Positions 4,977 through 8,806 of a DNA stretch of 8,806 nt are shown one piece after another (within the stretch, counting starts at the first letter, position 1; the number at the start of each line of letters is the position of its first letter). Under the pieces are notes generated by a model that saw nothing but the letters and a program-made list of their open reading frames with translations, had not been told where the DNA came from and did not search any database. The translations under genes were made by a program, and so were the position numbers. Source of the stretch: Kiritimatiellia bacterium (GTDB lineage Bacteria; Verrucomicrobiota; Kiritimatiellia; RFP12; UBA1067). The stretch is taken from NCBI GenBank assembly GCA_016303225.1, contig JAEDMC010000127.1:1-8806 (forward strand), written 5' to 3'.

Positions 4977-6272
4977 ATGGATAAAGGCATTACGATAACG
5001 ATGGGACCGCCGTCGGAGATTGCGAACGACAGCGGACGCATTGCCAAGTATGGCGTCGGGCGCAAGTGTCACGGCAAGGTGGTCAACTTCAAGCCGTACG
5101 GTTTCTTCGTCGAGACCGATGATGGCGGATTCGGACTTGTGCACGGGAGCAGCATCCGGGGCTGGAGAAGGGGCCTGCGCTTTGACAAGGTGTTCCGCTA
5201 CGGCACGGAGATCGACGTCGAGGTCGTCGACATCGACGAGAAGACGAACCGCATGTCCTTCGCCTGCGACCTGCCGGCGGAGTACGCTGAGACGGACGGA
5301 GAGCCATCCGCGGCGGAGATTGCAGACGAGAATTTGCCGCCGCCGCCGTCGCGACGCGAAATCGCCGAGAAGTGGCGGAGCGAGAACGCCGGAAAGTCCC
5401 AGGCGGCGTACGATTGGCTTAAAACCGAGCTTGAGGATGGTCCGCTGTACGGCCCCCTGACGAACGTTCTCTGTGACCGCTTCGAGGTTCCGGTTCCCGT
5501 GTCGCAGTGGATCCTGCTGTTTCCCGACTTCACCTGCTATTCTGGCAAGGGGGACAACCCCAGCGATTTGCCGGCCGTGGCGCTGTCCGTGCGTGCGGGC
5601 GAGGTCGCGTACTGGGAGCGGATCAAGACGCGCACCGAAGACTTGACGGAGTTCCGCAACCGTGGCGAGGACAAGACGGCGCACTATGCCGCACTGATGC
5701 GGCGGCTAGACGAAAAGGGCGTTTTCCCCGGCGCAAAGTGGCTGCGGAACTACGAGACGACGGCGAAGGGGCTTGCGCGCGGGAGCGACGTCTACGGACG
5801 CGCCGACACCGTCGAGCGTCTCGTCATTCCGATGCTCGGCGAGCTCGGCTGGGATGTGTCGCCCGCCAATGCGGCGCTGGTTCGCGGCGACGACTCGACG
5901 TTTGACGTGCGTCTCTATGGCGGCGCGGCGTCGAGCGGCAACGTGGCCCTCGCGGTCAAGTGCGCGCCTGCCGGTTCCGCGTTTAACGACGAGCCCGATG
6001 CGGTCGAGCGCGTCCTCGCGCTGTATAACCGCCTCGGCGGAGACGACCCGACGTCGACGAAGGTCGTCTGGACGAACGGCATCGAGTGGATCGTCTTCAC
6101 CCGCGACCTGCTGCTCGCCTGCATCGGCGTTCTCGCGGAGCACCGCGGCGTGGAGCTCGGCGAGGCGATGGACGAGAAGTATTTCAAGCGTGTCGTCATC
6201 CCGACGGATACGTCGCCGTTTGCCTGGCTTTCGGCCTTCGCCGAGTTGCAGGACGTCATTGGCTCAACCTAA
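4977..6272 (+). CDS. S1-like RNA-binding / HsdR-N-like fusion protein, function unknown
   Basis: 431 residues from ATG 4977, which has GAGGGG 6 nt upstream; an in-frame GTG at 4920 lies on the promoter and is rejected. Residues about 28-96 look like an S1 (OB-fold) domain: GRKCHGKVVNFKPYGFFVET, then GLVHGSSI and a closing VEVVDIDEKTNRMSF. A Pro/Glu-rich linker (about 108-125) leads to a middle region (126-265) I cannot assign. Residues about 270-380 resemble the N-terminal nuclease-fold domain of type I restriction HsdR subunits: TVERLVIPMLGELGWD (278-293), FDVRL (309-313), VALAVK (323-328) and VVWTNGIEWIVF (363-374). In active enzymes the strand carries D...E-x-K. Here Asp310 and Lys328 remain but the Glu position is Ala326, so nuclease activity is doubtful. 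No methylase or helicase lies nearby, so this is not a restriction system. A role in RNA or nucleic-acid binding is inference. Confidence 0.85.
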   Translation: MDKGITITMGPPSEIANDSGRIAKYGVGRKCHGKVVNFKPYGFFVETDDGGFGLVHGSSIRGWRRGLRFDKVFRYGTEIDVEVVDIDEKTNRMSFACDLPAEYAETDGEPSAAEIADENLPPPPSRREIAEKWRSENAGKSQAAYDWLKTELEDGPLYGPLTNVLCDRFEVPVPVSQWILLFPDFTCYSGKGDNPSDLPAVALSVRAGEVAYWERIKTRTEDLTEFRNRGEDKTAHYAALMRRLDEKGVFPGAKWLRNYETTAKGLARGSDVYGRADTVERLVIPMLGELGWDVSPANAALVRGDDSTFDVRLYGGAASSGNVALAVKCAPAGSAFNDEPDAVERVLALYNRLGGDDPTSTKVVWTNGIEWIVFTRDLLLACIGVLAEHRGVELGEAMDEKYFKRVVIPTDTSPFAWLSAFAELQDVIGST

Positions 6273-6285
6273 ACGAGGAGTATCC

Positions 6286-6393
6286 ATAAACACAACGAGA
6301 AGAGAGTTTCCGAACCAGATGGGGTTGGCGTCGGTCGCGATGTCCGCTCCGGCTCATCGGAAATGTGCTATAATGTTAGACGAGTGGAGTTGA
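6286..6393 (+). pseudogene. Decayed Tat signal-peptide gene
   Basis: GAGGAG (6275-6280) stands 5 nt before ATA at 6286, where an ATG would be expected. The frame then reads INTTRREFPNQMGLASV and AMSAPA, a near-classic twin-arginine export leader: TRREF with paired arginines at residues 5-6, a hydrophobic core and an APA cleavage site. The usual Leu after RREF is Pro. Beyond residue 23 the frame degenerates into a short tail (HRKCAIML) ending at TGA 6391-6393, over the panB promoter. No mature protein remains. The likely history is a start-codon mutation plus deletion of the body. Secreted or periplasmic oxidoreductases and sulfatase- or DUF1501-type proteins carry such leaders; which one is unknown. 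Use of ATA as a real start cannot be excluded. Confidence 0.6.
6366..6374 (+). promoter_or_regulatory. Extended -10 promoter for panB
   Basis: TGCTATAAT is a perfect extended -10 (TATAAT at 6369-6374). A start near 6381 gives a leader of about 17 nt containing GGAG (6386-6389), 8 nt before the ATG at 6398. No -35 is evident. It lies in the tail of the decayed Tat leader. Confidence 0.65.
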
Positions 6394-6397
6394 ACGG

Positions 6398-7174
6398 ATG
6401 AAAAAGTGGACAGTAGCGACGGTTAAGGCTGCGAAGGGGGTCGAGAAGCTCGGCTGCTGCACGGCCTATGATGCGTGCTTTGCGCGGCTGGCGGACGAGG
6501 CGGGCGTGCCGATCGTCCTCGTGGGCGATTCGCTCGGAATGAACGTTCTTGGCTATCCGACGACGCTTCCCGTCAACTTGTCCGACACGCTGGCGGCGGT
6601 CGGCGCCGTCGCGCGCGTCGTCAAGGACGCGCTGGTCGTCGGCGACATGCCGTTCGGATCCTACCAGTGCGGCGACGACAAGGCGATGGAGAACGCCATC
6701 GCCATCATCAAGGCCGGTGCGGACGCCGTGAAGCTCGAGGGCGGCGCGTCCGTCTGCGGGCTCATCAAGCGCCTGACAACGGCCGGCATCCCGGTCCTGG
6801 CGCATGTCGGCATGACGCCGCAGAGCGTCAACCAGTACGGCGGCTTCAAGAAGCAGGGCAAGACGCGCGAGGCCGCCGAGCAGGTGCTCTGCGACGCGAA
6901 GGCCGTCGAGGCGGCGGGTGCGTTCGCCGTCACGCTCGAGTGCGTTCCGTCGGAGCTCGCGGCAGAAATCACCGCAGCCCTGAAGATCGTCACGGTCGGC
7001 ATCGGCGCGGGACCGGTCTGCGATGCGCAGTGGCTGGTGATGCACGATTTGCTGGGTCTCAACGAGAAGGTGCCGTCCTTCGTGAAGAAGTACGCCGATC
7101 TCGCGGGGACGGTCCGCGGCGCTTTTGCCGCCTATGTCCAAGATGTCAAAAACGGGATGTTTCCCGAAAAGTAA
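6398..7174 (+). CDS. panB: 3-methyl-2-oxobutanoate hydroxymethyltransferase
   Basis: First committed enzyme of pantothenate (and so coenzyme A) synthesis: transfers a hydroxymethyl group from methylene-tetrahydrofolate to alpha-ketoisovalerate, giving ketopantoate. 258 residues, normal for the family. TIM-barrel motifs are in order: LVGDSLGMNVLGY (41-53), VVGDMPFGSYQ (80-90), AVKLEGG (110-116), HVGMTPQSVNQYGGF (136-150), TLECVP (179-184) and TVGIGAGPVCDAQWLVMHD (199-217). Expected metal ligands Asp44, Asp83 and Glu114, Lys112, and the catalytic Glu181 are all present, at positions matching the E. coli enzyme within one residue. The gene has its own promoter and GGAG ribosome binding site. It leads a short gene run with the secreted small protein and obg. 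No panC or panD is in the window. Confidence 0.97.
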   Translation: MKKWTVATVKAAKGVEKLGCCTAYDACFARLADEAGVPIVLVGDSLGMNVLGYPTTLPVNLSDTLAAVGAVARVVKDALVVGDMPFGSYQCGDDKAMENAIAIIKAGADAVKLEGGASVCGLIKRLTTAGIPVLAHVGMTPQSVNQYGGFKKQGKTREAAEQVLCDAKAVEAAGAFAVTLECVPSELAAEITAALKIVTVGIGAGPVCDAQWLVMHDLLGLNEKVPSFVKKYADLAGTVRGAFAAYVQDVKNGMFPEK

Positions 7175-7196
7175 AAGTAAGAAAGGGTAGAATATC

Positions 7197-7568
7197 ATGA
7201 AGAAGCTGGTTTGCGCGGCGATTGTTGCCGCTTCGATGTGCGCGATGGCCGACGAGGCCAAGAAAGATGCCGCTCCGGCCGCTGCCGCGGTGGCGAAGCC
7301 GACGGCCCCCGCCCGTCCGCAGATGACCGAGGAGCAACGCGCCCAGATGCGAGAGCGCCGCCAGAAGTTCATGGCCGAGCGCAAGGCTGCCATGGAGTCG
7401 AAGATGCTCGAGGTCGTGAAGAAGTACGTCCCGGAGGAGGCCAAGGCCAAGGAGCTCGTCAAGGAGCTCCAGGAGGCGATGATTGGCGCGCGCCGTCCGA
7501 TGACGAACCGTCCCCGTCCGATGCCGAAGGCCGCGAAGCCGGCGGAAGCCGCGCCGGCCGCCAAGTAA
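7197..7568 (+). CDS. Small secreted Ala/Lys-rich protein, function unknown
   Basis: 123 residues. A Sec signal peptide is clear: MKK, hydrophobic core to about 16, and AMA as cleavage site after residue 18. The mature chain has an Ala/Pro/Lys-rich segment (20-41), a charged helix-rich middle beginning MTEEQRAQMRERRQKFM (43-59) and running to about 95, and an Arg/Pro then Ala/Lys tail. The middle loosely resembles Spy/CpxP-type periplasmic helical proteins in style (TEEQR..MR), but I would not assign that family. The ribosome binding site AGAAAGGG (7180-7187) precedes the ATG by 9 nt. The gene sits 22 nt after panB and 7 nt before obg, so it is co-transcribed. Low complexity suggests fast evolution. 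Confidence 0.85.
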   Translation: MKKLVCAAIVAASMCAMADEAKKDAAPAAAAVAKPTAPARPQMTEEQRAQMRERRQKFMAERKAAMESKMLEVVKKYVPEEAKAKELVKELQEAMIGARRPMTNRPRPMPKAAKPAEAAPAAK

Positions 7569-7575
7569 GCAGCCG

Positions 7576-8733
7576 ATGAAGGCCAAGACGTTCATAGACC
7601 AGGTTGAGGTGCTGGTCCGCTCCGGCAAGGGCGGCGACGGATCGTGTTCGATGCGACGCGAGGCCCTTGTCATCATGGGCGGACCGGACGGCGGAGACGG
7701 CGGCCGCGGAGGCGACGTCGTCTTCAAGGCGTCCGAGCACATCAACTCGCTGCTGTCCCTCTACTACGACCCGAAGTGCTTTGCGCAGGACGGGGAGGCG
7801 GGCAAGGGACAGAAGATGTTCGGCAAGCGCGGCAAGGACCTCGTGATCCCCGTGCCGCTCGGCACCGAGGTCTATGACGCCGACACGGACCTGCTGATCG
7901 CGGACATCACCGAACCCGGCCAGGCGGTCGTCGTCGCGAAGGGCGGCGCCGGCGGGTTCGGCAACGTCCACTTCAAGAGTTCCGTCAACCAGGCGCCGAC
8001 CGAGCATACGCCCGGCGGCGAGGCGGAGGAGAAGCGCCTGCGGCTCGAGTTGAAGACGATCGCCGACGCAGGCCTCCTCGGCTTTCCCAACGCCGGCAAG
8101 AGTTCGCTCCTGTCGGTGCTCTCTTCGGCGACGCCGAAGATCGCCTCCTATCCGTTCACGACGCTCAATCCCGTCGTGGGCACGATCGTCTACGACGACT
8201 TCGCGAAGATCCGCATGGCGGACGTCCCCGGCATCATCGAGGGCGCGGCGAAGGGCGTCGGGCTCGGTCTCGCGTTCCTGAAGCATCTCGAGCGGTCGAA
8301 GGTGCTCGTCTATGTCATCGACATGGCGGGTACGGACAATCGCGAGCCCTGGACCGACTACAAGATTCTCAAGAAGGAAATCGACGAGTATTCCGCAGAA
8401 CTTGCGGAGCGTCCGTATCTCGTGGTCGCCAACAAGCTCGACACGGTCGCGGCACAGGAGAATCTCGCACGGTTCAAGGAAGAGACGGGTGTCGATCCGA
8501 TTTGCATTTCCTGCGAATCGCGCGAAGGACTCGAGACATTCAAGTCCGCATTGCGCGAAATCGTGCAGCCGAAGACGAAATTTCACCATACGCACGCCGA
8601 CGCGCCGGACCTCAAGGACATGCCCGACACGTCCGGCGACGAGCTCCCGGCCGAGGCGCTCAAGTTCGCCACCTTCCTGAAGCTCGAGAAGCCAAAGGCG
8701 AAGTCGCATCCTTCTCGCGGCAACATCCACTAA
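7576..8733 (+). CDS. obg: Obg-family GTPase, ribosome-associated
   Basis: GTP-binding protein of the Obg/CgtA family, which binds the large ribosomal subunit and acts in its assembly and in stress signalling. 385 residues. The glycine-rich Obg fold fills about 1-157 (SGKGGDGS 16-23, GGPDGGDGGRGGD 35-47, GGAGGFGN 123-130). The GTPase domain follows: G1 GFPNAGKSS (169-177), switch I TTLNP (195-199), G3 DVPG (216-219), G4 NKLD (286-289) and a G5 region at ISCES (311-315), where SA is more usual than SC. The C-terminal tail (about 332-385) is acidic then basic and matches no conserved extension I can name. The start ATG at 7576 lacks a strong ribosome binding site and is probably coupled to the preceding gene. 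Unusually, rplU and rpmA are not adjacent. Confidence 0.97.
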   Translation: MKAKTFIDQVEVLVRSGKGGDGSCSMRREALVIMGGPDGGDGGRGGDVVFKASEHINSLLSLYYDPKCFAQDGEAGKGQKMFGKRGKDLVIPVPLGTEVYDADTDLLIADITEPGQAVVVAKGGAGGFGNVHFKSSVNQAPTEHTPGGEAEEKRLRLELKTIADAGLLGFPNAGKSSLLSVLSSATPKIASYPFTTLNPVVGTIVYDDFAKIRMADVPGIIEGAAKGVGLGLAFLKHLERSKVLVYVIDMAGTDNREPWTDYKILKKEIDEYSAELAERPYLVVANKLDTVAAQENLARFKEETGVDPICISCESREGLETFKSALREIVQPKTKFHHTHADAPDLKDMPDTSGDELPAEALKFATFLKLEKPKAKSHPSRGNIH

Positions 8734-8752
8734 ACAGGGGATACAAAAAGGC

Positions 8753-8778
8753 GCCTCGTTTGTGATATAATACGAGGC
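8753..8778. repeat. Inverted repeat bracketing a promoter -10 (possible operator)
   Basis: GCCTCGT (8753-8759) and ACGAGGC (8772-8778) are perfect 7-bp inverted arms. The 12-nt spacer between them contains the whole extended -10 (8763-8771). The right arm ends immediately before the ATG at 8779. A dimeric repressor binding both arms would cover the -10 and start site. It could also be a hairpin, or chance. Confidence 0.45.
8763..8771 (+). promoter_or_regulatory. Extended -10 promoter, apparently leaderless
   Basis: TGATATAAT matches the promoter at 407-415 base for base, and the following AC and the 7-nt distance to ATG (8779) are also the same. The start point would fall at or next to the start codon. 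The whole motif lies within the inverted repeat at 8753-8778. Confidence 0.65.
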
Positions 8779-8806
8779 ATGAATCTGTTAATTGCATTGC
8801 TGTTTG
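8779..8806 (+). CDS. Start of a gene with hydrophobic N-terminus, cut by window end
   Basis: Nine codons (MNLLIALLF) are visible before the window ends. The hydrophobic beginning suggests a signal peptide or membrane helix. The start is supported by the well-placed extended -10 eight bases upstream, not by a ribosome binding site. Product unknown. Confidence 0.5.

Noticed and set aside
4977..6272. Type I restriction-modification system
   Set aside because: Only an HsdR-N-like domain is present, with Ala in place of the catalytic Glu and no helicase, methylase or specificity subunit nearby.
7167..7180. AAAAGT repeat at the end of panB as another tandem array
   Set aside because: Only two 6-bp copies, overlapping the stop codon and close to the next ribosome binding site; too short to separate from chance.
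6368..7564. 398-codon minus-strand frame over panB and the small secreted gene
   Set aside because: It spans two clear plus-strand genes and has no recognisable domain. Shadow of GC3 bias.
7459..8730. 423-codon minus-strand frame over obg
   Set aside because: Obg is unmistakable on the plus strand. The antisense product is Arg/Leu/Asp-rich without motifs.

Overview
The window is bacterial, GC-rich and gene-dense. All complete genes lie on the plus strand and codons strongly favour G/C at the third position. The organism cannot be named from sequence alone. Gut-type members of the PVC group (for example Kiritimatiellota-like lineages) are a low-confidence guess, based on the mix of high GC, short tandem-repeat insertions, extended -10 promoters and a decayed Tat leader of a type common in PVC genomes.

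Layout. Positions 1-422 carry no intact gene. They hold the 3' remnant of a coding frame (24-173), two period-8 tandem repeats (1-20 and 300-331), an 11-bp inverted repeat (220-280) and a long near-perfect hairpin (335-381). Next comes a compact run of genes: an amino-acid ABC importer as ATPase (423-1361), lipoprotein binding protein (1393-2205) and permease (2202-2837), then an EamA-type permease (2830-3795) and an NAD+ synthetase (nadE, 3836-4888). Overlapping stops and starts suggest one operon from the extended -10 promoter at 407-415. A separately promoted gene (4977-6272) encodes an unusual protein with an N-terminal S1-like RNA-binding fold and a C-terminal domain like the N-terminus of type I restriction HsdR subunits, apparently without its catalytic glutamate. 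The 6273-6397 gap contains a decayed Tat signal-peptide gene and the promoter for panB (6398-7174). panB is followed at short distance by a small secreted Ala/Lys-rich protein (7197-7568) and the ribosome-associated GTPase Obg (7576-8733). The window ends inside a new gene starting at 8779.

Themes. (1) Candidate promoters all match TGN-TATAAT or TGN-TATTAT with no obvious -35. Two of them (407 and 8763) sit exactly 7 nt before the ATG, implying leaderless or nearly leaderless mRNAs. (2) Short tandem repeats of 7-8 bp recur. Two octamer arrays lie in frame inside nadE, each exactly 24 bp, and a heptamer array encodes the hydrophobic core of the binding protein's signal peptide. Repeat expansion thus seems to have been recruited into protein sequence. 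(3) Several proteins have non-standard architecture: the ABC ATPase has an extra internally duplicated C-terminal domain, NadE has only the synthetase half of the glutamine-dependent type, and the S1/HsdR-like fusion is unfamiliar to me. No established defence island, CRISPR array, rRNA or tRNA was seen.
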